In this document: one piece after another, positions 21,981-40,476 of the stretch
Layout of the letters: every line of letters starts with the position of its first letter
Position numbering within the stretch: position 1 is the first letter of the stretch
Source: Verpa conica
Taxonomy: Eukaryota > Ascomycota > Pezizomycetes > Pezizales > Morchellaceae
Length of the DNA stretch: 64,000 nucleotides
Reading direction: 5' to 3'
Assembly: GCA_033030425.1 (NCBI GenBank)
Contig: JAUFSD010000001.1
Coordinates: 3,162,001-3,226,000 of the forward strand
Made by a program: the position numbers and the translations under genes
The notes under the pieces: model-generated
Database searches by the model: none
What the model was told of the DNA's origin: nothing
The model's input: only the letters and a program-made list of their open reading frames with translations

Positions 21981-23024
21981 TTAAGGTGGGAGGCGTACAT
22001 CCTTAGAATCACTCAAATTAATCAACATGATTTCTTCGGAATCATTATCTAACAGTTTTAGTTTTGCTTCTGGGTCGGTCTCGAGCTTTCTGCGATAGAA
22101 TGCGTCGAGTGCTGTTACGGGTGTGGGCTGGAGGAGGTCTCTGCTAACGAGAAACTCGAGGTGCTTTGCACCAGCGAGAGCTTTCCAGTGGGAGAATGCT
22201 GTAGTGAAGCATCAGTAAAGATTGTCCTTTATTTATTTGGATTATAATATTAGCGGCTTACCTCGGTATACCAGGTAGAAGAATGGGATCTAAAGCCAAT
22301 ATACAGGTTAGCATTCACTAATTTGCATAGCAGGACTAGATAATCTAAGGGGCTACATACATTGGGAATAATAGGGACCAGAGCAAATGGGGCTACTATT
22401 GGCATTCCCACCATAGACCATATCAGCCGACGGCGGTGAATGTCATTGCGCTCCGTCGCCAATTGCTGGATTAATGCCGGGATCTTGTTCTCGTGGATTA
22501 TGGATGGCGGAAACACGACCTCTACTCTTTTGCGGTCGACTTCGTCTTGTTTACGGCGCGCTGATAATGGAGGAATTGATTTTAGGCCCCTAAATGGTTC
22601 ATATGCTGTCAGAATTACACGAGAGAGAGTTAGGTAATATAAGTATAGGGCTCGCGAACCATTCCTCGTAGGGTATCCGGTTGAAGAGTTTATTTCCCGC
22701 ATCTGTGAGTGAGCGCTGCCAGCCGGCCTTTCCATTCTCCTATTGTCGCAGACTGTATCAGCAATTTAGTCTCTGGCAATAGGATATTTTGTATAACTAT
22801 GATTATATGGGGAAAGAGGGCTCATACCCATGATAGCCAAATCTTTGCAGCCCTCCTGTACTATTTTCAGCAAACGCACGAAGAAGAAAAAAGAAAGAAA
22901 AAATATCGCAAACTCACGCTGAAGCCTTATCTGCGAGTGAGGGATGGGGATGTGTAATCTGGTTCAGTCTTTGACCGTAGATGAGCGTGCGCCGGGTGGA
23001 GATCGGAATGAGATAGAGTCGCAT
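21981..23024 (-). CDS. Mitochondrial K+/H+ exchange-related protein
   Basis: Member of the Mit_KHE1 family of mitochondrial inner-membrane proteins linked to K+/H+ exchange (yeast YDL183C group). Six exons on the minus strand (23024-22918, 22855-22828, 22739-22660, 22589-22361, 22289-22262, 22198-21981) give 229 residues with every phase closing. The N-terminus MRLYLIPISTRRTLIYGQRL, then GWQRSLTDAGNKLFNRIPYE, EEW-GLKSIPPL, VVFPPSII, and the hydrophobic segment MVGMPIVAPFALVPIIPN followed by IPFFYLVYRAFSHWKALAGA are the family blocks. Two of the exons are only 28 nt long and are needed to keep both the frame and the conserved RAAKIWLSWENGKAGW and IPFFYLVYR. The third intron uses the unusual donor GTTCGC. 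The gene is divergent to the Srf1-like gene, 1.25 kb away. Confidence 0.88.
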
Positions 23025-24276
23025 CTTGGCGAAACTGCAAGTTTAAGATAATTGGGGATATTTTTCTTTTCGGGGAAAAAAGATGAGGAAGACGAAGTTG
23101 CGGGCAGGAACAAAACTCTAGCTAAGTTTAATTTGCAGTAAACATCTCCAGTACATGGCTCTTCTTATGCAGACCGAGGGTGGAGGGGCAAACCGAGTAC
23201 CTACTTACCCACAGCGAGCACCCCTTGCTCACCTTAACGCTGGGCCTGGGGGAAATACAGCGGAGGTTGAGGTGCGAATAAAGTTGAGCGGGCGAAAGAG
23301 TAACGTCATCCCAGTACCTAGTTTGCGTGGGCTGTGGCTATGCAGTGGGGGGGAAATGTTTGTCCCTGGGTAAATACTGGCTGCTATCCTGCAGTGGCTA
23401 GCCTGCAGCACAGCTGAACTGCCAATGTGGCAAGTGGCGATTATGTAATGTGACAGCCAGCTGAGATGTGCCGGGCCCGGTCAAGCCACACTCATTTCCT
23501 TTGCTACATCTCGCTTCCAAGGTTCCTCGTACGGCTCGAGCCACACGCATTAGAACTCGGAACGCGTTCCTTTAATCCTGTTTCATTGCTAGCCCATCCC
23601 TTCCTGTTCCTTGGAAGAAGAAGAAGCACAGGAGCAGCAGCAGGAGCAGCCAGTCCCTCCCAACCGCCGACCATCCCGCTCGCTCGCGTGCGCTGCTGCT
23701 TGCTGACTGTCCTAACTACTCGGCAGTGCCCATCACCACCCAATCGACTCCCTTCAATCCACATGCAACTTGAAGGCTCGCCTCCAGCAGCGTCCGCCCT
23801 CTCCCAACCCTCGAACGAACGGCGTTGCCCTTGCGGCCGCCATCTCGTAATCATCAATACTGTGCTGCTCCAAAGTACTTAGGTAGAGTAGGATACATAG
23901 AGTATAGTACGCGCAGTGTGTAGTGCAGTGCAGTGCAGTGCAGTGCAGTTGTGCGGTGTGCAGTTGTGCGGTGTCCAGCGCGGTGTACAGTTCAGAGTAC
24001 AGCGGCATACTCTACAGTAGGTACACTCAGTACCTATACTCATACACTCATACACTCAGTACACAGCACTCTACGTACTACACCAGTATACAGTTACAGA
24101 GTGTATACGTAACATACAATCCTCAAAAGATTACAGGGCCACAGACTTACACCTCCCAAGGAAAAATAAATAAATAACCCAGCGTCACATATCTCATTAG
24201 CAGTCAGCATTGCCTCAATCAACTGCTATCGGCCGATCGCCGTCCAATCTGCTTCTTCCCTCTACCACCCTGCCCC
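23025..24276. promoter_or_regulatory. Divergent intergenic region between two genes
   Basis: About 1.25 kb with GC-rich, pyrimidine-rich stretches at 23600-23830 and a GTGCA microsatellite near 23922. Open frames here on both strands have no conserved features and reflect the skewed composition. The stretch presumably holds both promoters and a long 5' leader. Confidence 0.4.
23922..23976 (+). repeat. GTGCA pentanucleotide microsatellite
   Basis: About five tandem GTGCA units followed by degenerate units GTGCGGTGTGCAGTTGTGCG. It lies about 300 bp upstream of the Srf1-like start codon, in the likely 5' leader or promoter. Confidence 0.85.
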
Positions 24277-25789
24277 ATGGCTGCCATCCAGCTGTCGACC
24301 AGTAATGAGCAGCAGCTGCACCCCCAACAACAGATCCAAGACGTAGTGGCCTCGTCCCCGTCGAACAATAACCTGCACCTGCAACAACGTACCTCGTCGT
24401 CTTCTCAACGCCAGGATGGTTCATCAGCCGCTCCTCCACCACTCACCATCGGTACAGGCGGAGGCACGTCTACAGCCCGGCCTACTTCGTCTGTGAATTC
24501 CCTCTCCTCACGATCTCTCAGTTCTCCCGTAAACACAATACCAGACAAGGGAATGGGAGACTCTCATCAATGGAAAAACGTCCGGACGCTACCAAGTTGG
24601 CTCCCCTCTCGTTGTAAGATTGTTTTTTAATGCGTTTATGCGGCGGACATCTAGATGCTGACTAGGCTGTGTAGCGTGGGTTCAGAGCCGCGAGGAAGAC
24701 GAAGATGATTTAATAGTAGCCCCTCCTTTGGTTCACCGACGACCGCCAGAGCGCTCCCAACACGATGCCATACGGGAAACGACCCCCATCACTATGGCCC
24801 GGCTGCCCGAGCATGCAAGTCGGTGGAGGAACTTTGTCGAAGTCACGGGTCATCCACCCATGTCATCACAGTCAGAGAAGGCAGACACGGACTGGTTGGC
24901 TCTACAGGGAGATCTAAATACCCCATGGAATCAGAAAGATCTCGAGAATAAGGGCGACGGTTCTGGAGATGACAATGATGGCTTATTGATTGGTTTGAAA
25001 CGAAGAAGGATTTGGTACAAACGAATTCATGTATGTCTCATGATTATGGGTGCCGTTTTTAACAGGATCGAGTGCTAATAGGTGTCAAGATTATGCTATT
25101 GAACAACCCAGCAGTACCTCTAACATTCCGGGCACTTATCTGGGTACTCTCACTGCTGGCGCTCGCACTCGCATCCAGTGTTTTCCAGCTTAGTAGCCAA
25201 TATGGATTCGATCAAAAGCCATCTACAGTTATGGCTATTGTTGTTGACGTCATTGCCTTAATATATCTAATTTACATCACATACGACGAATATTCAGGCA
25301 AACCTCTAGGCTTACGGTCACCCAAAGCAAAAATGAGACTTAGTGCGTCAACTTTTCACCGTCGATCATTACTATTTACTCTAACTGACCCTACATATAG
25401 TCATGCTCGATCTTTTATTCATCATATTTGATTCAGCAAATCTATCCTTGGCCTTCGACACTCTCTTTGATGTGCGATGGAGTTGTAGAAGCGCGGCAAC
25501 GAGTGCTGATTTCGGTAACAGTGCAAATGTATACTCCTTACAATACCACCTTGGAGTCACAGTTACTAATACAGCCATAGGAATCCCGAACCGTATCTCC
25601 AATATGTGATCGACAGCGGGCTCTTGCGGCGTTCATCTTTCTTGCACTCTGCGCCTGGGTATCTACATTCACAGTTAGTGTGTTCAGGTTTGTAACCCGG
25701 CTAAACCAATCTTAAAAGAGTGAATTTACTTACCATAACTTTATAGACTTGTTGAGCGGGTGTCAAAGGGCAATAATACTCGTCCATAG
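24277..25789 (+). CDS. Srf1-like integral membrane protein (phospholipase D regulator family)
   Basis: Six exons (24277-24613, 24675-25030, 25066-25342, 25401-25528, 25617-25687, 25747-25789) give 403 residues. The first ~115 residues are Ser/Gln/Pro-rich and probably disordered, followed by an acidic EEDEDDLIVAPPLVHRRPPE and WRNFVEVTGHPPMSS. Four hydrophobic segments follow: FRALIWVLSLLALALASSVF, TVMAIVVDVIALIYLIYIT, MLDLLFIIFDSANLSLAF and ALAAFIFLALCAWVSTFTVS. This layout and the NNPAVPLTFR...YDEYSGKPLGLR blocks resemble fungal proteins annotated as regulators of phospholipase D (Srf1), which act at the plasma membrane. I base the name on that pattern, so the family call is moderate while the gene is firm. 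The second intron is only 35 nt; splicing elsewhere or not splicing gives a stop. Confidence 0.75.
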
Positions 25790-27693
25790 TTGTACCAATA
25801 TGACCCCCTTCTTCTCTCTGTTTGAAACCCTGGAGCTTTTATTTTATTTTCGGTTTTTTATAGTATGGGATCATAAAAATTTGTACAAGCAATCTTTTCG
25901 TTATTTTCTCTGCATGGAGTGGGTTTCCTTCTCATCTTGGTAGGATATTATATGTATGGGTTTGTAGTCTGGTCAAGGCGTTTTTTCTTCTTTTTCTTTG
26001 TCTGCGTTTCTTTACTTTGTTTTTGAACTTGAACCTTTGATTAAATTTCTCTATTTTTTGGGTTTTTAGCATTGCTATTCTGCGAGCATTTCTTCTGTTT
26101 TCTTTAATTAGTACTACCCTACAATCTGGTGATCAGACCAATGTGTTTCTTATGTCGATTTGCTAGTGTTTTTTCCCCACTATTTCCTGTCTTTCTCTCT
26201 TTATTGATATACTCGTGGTTCTATTTCGTTTATTATGGCGCAGAATGTAGAATATTCAGCTGGCCCTCGCAGGCCGATTGGGACATTGCGATAGTTAGGT
26301 GATCAGCAAGGTTTCTGTACTATATGGCTCTATACTGAAACGAAGGTAATTGAAACCGTGTATTCTACCCATGAAAACTAATTAATATGTTGGTGTGATT
26401 GGCGGTTACAATGGTTGTATTACTTTTTGTTTATGGGCTCTATGTCTGTGCCACACGGCATGGTGAGTATTTTTAGAGGCATCTTGGCTGTTGTGCTCAC
26501 CTCCGAGCTCCGCTGTGCTTTGTATGGGCACTGGGATTTTATGGAAATAACGATATGTAAATTTGATGCCCCTTAAACGCTTGGAACCGATAGCCTATGG
26601 GGTGGCAAGCATTAGTATCCTAGCCACCCATATTAATTACTTACATGTATGTTTATATGGAAGGGGAGTTTGGAGACCTTTACCCATACTTTGTTAAGGG
26701 ACACTCTGCCAGGTGTTTCTCTGCCTGGTGGGTTCTATCTTTTCCTCGGCGCCTTTTAGGTAGGTTATACCTACATGTATTCCTACTCTTTGTGGTACTC
26801 CTGAGGATAAGAATGAAAGAGAACTAAGAGATGAAGTCTATAAAATAGTAAAAAAAATATATATATATAATTATTGTCTCCTCTACCTGTTTATGAACTA
26901 CCAACTTACCCATGGTAGGGCTGGTACATATTGCGGCCCGTACTTGGCCCCATGTGGCCGGAAAGGGCACGTCCGGTACGCTAGGATCAAACACCAGCAA
27001 CTGTTAAGATAAGCTTGATTAGAGATCCTAAGATCTCTCGGGATCGATGATGTCTCAGGTCTGTTACTGTGTAACCTACTGTTTTGCTGTTGAGTACATG
27101 TATGATTTGCATAACGCAACTCGGGCCTTGCGGGGGGGGGCATAGAATAGCCGGCCTCCGCTATCTCATACGGGATATTCGGGACCTCGCACTCGGGACG
27201 GGGGAGCTGTCTCTGACTGCAACGTGGTTGTGGTTGTACATACCTTGGCCGGGTCGGGAGGCAAGCTCTGGACAACAGTTGAGCCGCGTCGGGATGTGAG
27301 TGGGTGGGGCAGCACAGACTCATTCTCACAGCAGTCGACCGACATCCACCCGCAATAACTAAGCCGTCTGTTGTGTTGCCCAGCCTCACTCCTCCACTGT
27401 AGCTGCTCCACCACACCTCTCCCTCTGCCGTCACCTTTTCTCCCCATCCTCCTCTCTTCAACTGAAGCCAACCATCTATCAACGTTAACCCCTCCCCACG
27501 GCTACCCCGCCGTCTCCATCCAGCTCTCTGCTATCTGATTAAAAGCTCCACCTTTCTCGTATCCCCCGACCGTCAAGCCTGGTCCATCTCCGCTACATCG
27601 GATTTACTTCCTATAACTAAGCTCTGGTACCTTAAGGCGTTAACTCATTACCCTGCAATCTTTTGGTTTACGGCCCAGTGTCCGTTCTTCAAG
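25790..27693. other. Long intergenic region upstream of cullin-1
   Basis: About 1.9 kb. The first half is T-rich 3' flank of the Srf1-like gene. The second half, especially 27240-27600, is CT-rich and is likely promoter and leader of the cullin gene. Three TACATGTA palindromes lie at 26642, 26772 and 27095. A 194-residue open frame on the minus strand at 26898-27482 lacks any conserved feature. Confidence 0.45.
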
Positions 27694-30541
<2,848 letters not shown>

Positions 30542-31260
30542 TTGATATGTTTCACGGAGGAGACGGATTAACGCCGGTTATGAAGTATAATTTTGTTGTG
30601 GAGAAGAAAAAAAAGCAGAAAATCGGCCTCTTGTAACTAGTCCAATAGCCAGAACATGGGTCGATTGGTTTTTTTCAAGGGAGGTTCGTTTTGCAGGTTG
30701 GGAAGGGGGGTTGGTCCTTTATAAAGTTATCATTGATCTTTGATTTCATTTCATATTCTACCCACTGTCGTAAAGAGGAGATGTTTTTCCTTTATGCTTT
30801 TTTTCGCTTCTAGTTTTTGTGTCCCCATGGATGGTATTAGGGGATGGGTGATTGTCCTGGTGTATCTTTAGGCATTATGAGGTCCGGAATTGGGAGTTCA
30901 GAAAATTTGGTTTTGAAGCAGTCATAAAACAGATGGATTCACCTGTATATATATGACCTGGGGGATTTAGTATGCGTTTATTTAGTAGCTCATGGTAGTC
31001 AAAGAAGGAGCTCCTCGGGGTGCCGGTAAATCATTACCGGCGGTGGTGGGGTCTCGGGGTGCGTCATACAAGCGGCAGGGACGAAAGAAAAATTTGAAAC
31101 CAGACCGGTACCCATTAAAGGTTTTAATCACGGCTCCCTGCACTGGCCCCGCCCCCTCATCCGTCAAAGTCCAACTACCCAAGAAACATCGAGTTTCTTA
31201 TTTTTTTTTTGCGCATTGAGTTACTTCTTGATACCTACGAACGAAATAAAATAAATAGCA
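30542..31260. other. Intergenic: cullin 3' flank and LYS1 promoter
   Basis: No conserved frame. T-rich 3' flank in the first 350 bp, then a promoter-like stretch with a poly-T run at 31200-31210 just before the LYS1 start. Confidence 0.5.
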
Positions 31261-32827
<1,567 letters not shown>

Positions 32828-33345
32828 GGAGCTTATGGGAACTTGAGGGTAAATCTTGGGTTGTCACTTAAAAAAAATATAGATATACTGATCTCCATGT
32901 ACTAAGCTTGTGGTTCATCATTGATTGTCACTCGCACATAGAAGGTAGTGTCAAAATAGACATTGTTTTGGCAAATTAGATGATTGCAGAGCCCGATTCA
33001 AGTGATTTTAATAGCCTAAATAATTCAAGTGGAGTATAAATATCGACAAATCAAAAAATACATGTGATAGCTGTAAGAGCCTCCACCGCCACATGTAAGC
33101 TTGCTATACTGCGCCACACTTAAATCCTGGAAGTGAGCGATCTGGCCTAAATTAGCAGCCACATCTCCTCCACAACCTCCTGCCGTCCTCCTGTCACTTT
33201 CCCCCCACTACACTATTATCACTACTGCTCTCTTATTCTAGTGGTGCCAGACCTTTACGAACATAGTCTTCCAATCTGCGAGATCATCTATCTCGACCTA
33301 ACCTAAATATATACAGCTCTTGTCGTTTGTTACGGACTTGAACCC
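32828..33345. other. Intergenic: LYS1 3' flank and SEC23 promoter
   Basis: Same-strand spacer of about 520 bp with CT-rich sequence at 33165-33240 near the SEC23 start. No gene. Confidence 0.5.
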
Positions 33346-35923
<2,578 letters not shown>

Positions 35924-36825
35924 AAAATTCGGAAAGCACTTCACTAACATTTTGGATTTAGACTTGCGGTTACAGGAACAAACTAGGGTAATGGACTAAG
36001 ATATTAGTAATTGGCATTCTATGTTACTTGTTTTTATATCTTATCTTACAATTTTCTTGGTGATTTTGGGTGCGAGGGCGGCTCTGCCGTTTGCAAGCAT
36101 AAAAAGCACCAGGTGGGTGGGTTTTGCGAATTTTTGCTTTTTTGCGTTTTGATGAATCGGAATGGTATGAATTAGTGCTTCAAAAAAATAGCGGAGGGGT
36201 GGTATAGTGGATCAATTGCAGTTTAGAGTGATACATTAATTATGAATTTCTCTTTGTTCACATGGATTTCTTTGGAATGAAATGACCCTTGATAGTATGC
36301 GCATTCACGCTTTAACATAATTCCTCAATGAATAAAATAATTTCGATAGGACATGCCATCGAGTGACTTTTTATGATCTATAATTACCTTTACTGGCTGA
36401 AAAACTACACAATCTCAGAAATGAGCAATGGTGATCAATTAGAAACCGACCCCGATACCCTATTACATGTAAATACTAGTCTATGCCCCTAGAAGTCAAA
36501 AAGGAAAAGACTATCATAGTCCCACCCATCTGCTGGAAAAGAATAAGAAATATCAAAAAAAAATAGAAAATTATTATGCAACCTGCCTGAAGTGGTGGCC
36601 AAAAAAAGACAAAGGGAGAGGGAATGAATAGTGAGGGTACTACACTAGAGGGAAGAGGCAGTAAGACAAGTGAGAACTTAAAGGGGGACAATAAACACAT
36701 ACTTCTCATGAATAGGATAAAGGTGTTAGCTTCAATGTAAGAACTACTCGACGAAACACTTAAAGAGAAAGAAAAAAGCCCCAGCCCACTCCTTTTGTTA
36801 ACCCATCCCGCTGAAAAAAAACAGA
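35924..36825. other. Convergent 3' flanks
   Basis: AT-rich 0.9 kb between the stops of SEC23 (plus) and the acyltransferase gene (minus). A TACATGTA palindrome lies at 36464. No gene. Confidence 0.5.
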
Positions 36826-39339
36826 TTAAATAGATTTCTTCCCTTCTGTAGCAGCTTCTTCATCGCTACTAACACTCTCCATCTCAACTTCCTCTTCTTC
36901 CTCTGCATCTGCATCCACCCAACCCTGAGATCCACTTCTCCTCCGACTCCTTTGCCTTCTTCGCTCTGCCATTGCAGAACTAATCCTCCGACTAACCTCT
37001 TCAAACTCAGCCTGTCCGGCGCCGTCCACTTGACTCAAAGCCTTAATTGGGAAGCCACCACTGTTGCTTCGGCTTCTGGCTCGACTCGCCGGTCTGCTCG
37101 CAAACAATCCAATACTCCCTAGGTTCCCAAAACTCTCGTTTCTCGGCAGGTTGTTACCTGACCACCCGAAGCTCGCACTTGGCCCATGCTCAGAGATAGG
37201 TGAGAACCCATCTGACGAAGTCTCCGAATCACGACGCCCAATAGTAATAGGAGGTAAATTGCTACCTTTGTGAAAAGGGTCTGCAATGATACGTGCAGAG
37301 TCAAAGTCAGGAAATAATTCAGGGCCAAGGGTATTAATTGAATCCGTAACCTCTGTCGAAAGTTTCGCGCGCCTTTCACGGAGCTTAAGAATAGTGTTTG
37401 CAGATGTAGGGTTCAACGAAAGGACCAGCGGTCGGAGAGACTTAAAGATATCCATCCCAATCTCGCCAAACCGGAGCGCGGCAAAAGTGATTGCCGGAAA
37501 CAAAATCCATCCGAATATCGCAACTCCAATTATCGGCATCCAGTCTGGCATCAAGCCAAATGCCCTATGACTATAAGTCCAGTAGCATAGAATGACAACA
37601 TAGAAGTTGTATAGAACCGGAGCAAATGCCAATGCGACCAGAAGCTTCCACGTAGCCATGACATCCTTCCCCTGGACTTTAACAGTAGAAGCCTTGAGAG
37701 CCTCTGTAGCCTTCTTTCGGGAGATTATCTTTGTAGCTGCAAAAACAGGTGCAAAAAGAATGAATCCAGGAAGAGCACCGAGACCGAGTACTACTAGCTT
37801 ACCGACACGGTAGATCAAAGTAAAAACCACACGGAATACAGAAAACTTGGCGTACTCTACTTGGTGATCCCGGAGACCAAGAAGACGGAGTTGGCGGTTA
37901 TATTCAGTGACGGATTCTCGGAGGTGAATTATGCGGGGGTCATCCTTGTAATGGGTATATCCAGTTACCAGTCGTCTGTTTAACTCAACTACCTTCGGAA
38001 GGGGCAATTTCTTGTGGGTAGGCTTGTACAATCTTCTTGCAGCTTGGATGGCCTGAAAACTAATCAGTATTGAAACAACTAAGGATCAAAAGTTAATAGG
38101 CACGCACCATAAGTGTATCATAATCCGGCGAAGGAACAGTAACCGATACCAATCCATTGTAAATAATTTCTAGAAGAGCCCTGACAGCCTCACGCTTCTC
38201 ACCCCTCGAATACTGGTCCACAAGCTCCTTCGGAACCTCAAGAGGTGCCCCAAATTCGATAACAGCCCGTGATCGGAACTTGTGAGCATGGAAATAATTC
38301 ATCCCCGTTGGAACGATTTTAAGGCCACAGTCAGGATTTGCAGCGAGAGCACCGAGAGCCATAATAGCCACACCAGCTACTAGATGTTAGCCACTTCACT
38401 CAAACTTAGTAGAAGTAGATGGTCATCAAATGATGCCCAACGCAAGCACAGCGCAGAAACATACCTTTGAGAGGCAACAATTCTGTTCTATCATGACTAC
38501 CGCCCTCAGGAAAGATACCTACACAACCCCCCGAGTTCAACCGGTGAAATACAGCGTCGTAAACTAAAGTTTGATCAACTTTTGGCGTGACTTTATATTT
38601 CGTTCCTTTCTCTCCATCTTCACCCTGCTGTGTTAGCTGCCGCAAAGCTACATCACCCTTGAAAGGCTTCTTAAGCACAATCTCCTCGTCACTCAAGATC
38701 TCTGCAACCTCTGCGCTAGCGCCACTTTGCCCTGGTACAGATGGTAAATTCAGCGAACCACCAATAGTAACCTCTTTGAGAAAATTTGTCCCGACTCCGC
38801 GGATCTTGAGAGGCTGTCCCTCAGGATCTGGGAGGTAAACACGACCAGTCCCGGGTTTCGCCAAGTCTTGGGAGCGAGATACAGGAACAGCGCCGACACA
38901 GCGAGAGAGCCAGCCGATAAATTTTCGACGCATAGATTTTTCAGCAGTAAGAAAAGCGATGCGGCGTCGTGATTCGAGACGGACAGCTCGCATCAGAATA
39001 AGTGGATCTACAAACTATGGATAGTTAGCATGGTGAATGCTTGAAGGGAGGTAATTTAATTGAGCCTAGAGATAAGTACCTGGTTCGCATGGGGAGCAGC
39101 AACGAATATTATGGGCCCTCTCTTTGGAATCCGGAATGCACCACGGGGATGCACCTCTCGGAAGAAGAGGTCAACGAGAACTACCAAAAAAGGTTAAATA
39201 TCAGCGAAACTTGTTAACGGTTTTATCGGCACCTCCTTTCAAAAGAGCAGAACAGATTGCACATACTCGAAAATGACCACAACACAACATCATAGATCCA
39301 GTTGACCATAGGCGCGAACTCCTTTTGTTTGGGCGCCAT
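36826..39339 (-). CDS. Glycerol-3-phosphate / DHAP acyltransferase (Gpt2/Sct1 type)
   Basis: Catalyses the first acylation of phospholipid and triacylglycerol synthesis in the ER. Five exons on the minus strand (39339-39267, 39180-39080, 39014-38465, 38376-38108, 38052-36826) give 739 residues, matching yeast Gpt2 (743). The acyltransferase motifs are clear: HANQFVDP (HX4D, catalytic His and Asp), CVGIFPEGGSHDRTELLPLK (motif III) and LKIVPTGMNYFHAHKFRSRA (motif IV). A spacer of about 90 residues sits between motifs I and III as in fungal Gpt2/Sct1. Hydrophobic segments follow (LVVLGLGALPGFILFAPVFA, LLVALAFAPVLYNFYVVIL, IIGVAIFGWILFPAITFAAL). The C-terminal tail is Ser/Arg-rich and ends in an acidic stretch (EEEEEVEMESVSSDEE), a likely phosphoregulated region as in yeast. 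Convergent with SEC23. Confidence 0.94.
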
Positions 39340-40276
39340 TCCAGATGGCTATTGTGAATAATCCCTCGAGACTCGAGAGGAGTAACAGCAGAAACGAGCA
39401 GTAGGTATTGAGGTGGAAATGCTCTCCCAGTTAGGAGGCAGCAGCCACTTTACTTCCGTGACGGTGTATTGTCTTTTCCGGGTATCGATCGATAGAATTC
39501 TCAGACAGAGGCAGCGATGGATAGGATTTTATTAGACGTCGGCATGCGGAGCGAGAAATAACGGTGTTTGATAAATATTATCAGGTTGTCCGTGGAATTT
39601 GAAAGAAAGTCATAAAACTAGATGCAGAGTAGTCATACTCCGCGGCAAGGTCTCACCCGCCACAAACTGTGGCTGCAAAATACCACATGAAAACGATCCC
39701 AACAACACGTGCGAGATGAAACCCGACCATGCACAGAGGCGAGACAGGTACAAAAGGGAAGTTTCGGTATTATTACCTCGACCAGGAGAAATTTCACCCT
39801 CCCCCTTGCTCAACAGGCATGACATTAGCTATCAGGCTCCTGAATGGCAGCGAGGGATTTCATTCCCAATGAGAATTGTATGTATGTATGTACCACGGTT
39901 CCGGTCCGCCGCCGCCCCGCTTCCCGAAGGACCGTAGCGAAATTAGCAGTAGGTGGCCGCCCCATCAGAAGGAGCATTGGATGTGAATATTTTCTACCGA
40001 GGAAGCAAATCTCAAACTACATAAATCTTCTGGGGTTTTAAAGCTCTGTGCATGATATGAACAGAGTTCATATACACAGCCACTGACCCAACCACAGCAA
40101 GGAAAAAGGACACCTATTACCTCAAAGCTTAAGCCCACCTAACGGACGTGCAGTTGATAGATGAGGGAGGTCCAAGCCGAAGAATACTGACACTGGTACT
40201 GGCACTTATCGCAGTCCGGGATACATAAGCGGTTATCTCTCTACTATCTCTTGGTAGCATATGCAGATAAATCATC
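39340..40276. other. Upstream region of the acyltransferase gene, no further gene
   Basis: GC content falls progressively away from the gene. An open frame at 39599-39937 has no conserved feature. Confidence 0.4.
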
Positions 40277-40278
40277 TA

Positions 40279-40474
40279 CCTACTCGGTATCTCCAGTCTC
40301 AGGTGTGTTAAGTCTGGACCAGAGAGCGAGGCTTGTGATGGGGTTAGGGTTAATTAGCGCCTTAATAACATGGACCATTCACAGGAGACCCCCCTTCTAA
40401 GTCTCTGCCGAGCCTTGCTCTCTAGTCCGGACTTAACACGTCTGAGACTGGAGATAGCTAAATTTTCGAGTAGG
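40279..40474. mobile_element. Inverted-repeat element, TA-flanked (196 bp)
   Basis: Long imperfect terminal inverted repeats: CCTACTCGGTATCTCCAGTC on the left pairs with the right end, which reads GAGACTGGAGATAG and finishes TCGAGTAGG. The pairing continues inward for about 40 bases (GTTAAGTC(T/C)GGAC, GAGAGC(G/A)AGGCT), with one ~10-base gap. TA dinucleotides border both ends (40277-40278, 40475-40476), as for Tc1/mariner-type insertions. The interior contains GGGGTTAGGGTTAA, telomere-like by sequence but too short to matter. No coding capacity. Confidence 0.75.
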
Positions 40475-40476
40475 TA

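Noticed and set aside
23466..23882. Long overlapping frames on both strands upstream of the Srf1-like gene
   Set aside because: Both strands are open because of GC-rich, low-complexity sequence; neither shows conserved motifs.
26898..27482. A 194-residue minus-strand frame upstream of cullin-1
   Set aside because: Composition-driven frame in GC/CT-rich promoter DNA without any recognisable domain or splice support.
40340..40355. Telomere-like GGGGTTAGGGTTAA
   Set aside because: Only two units, inside an inverted-repeat element; not an interstitial telomere.
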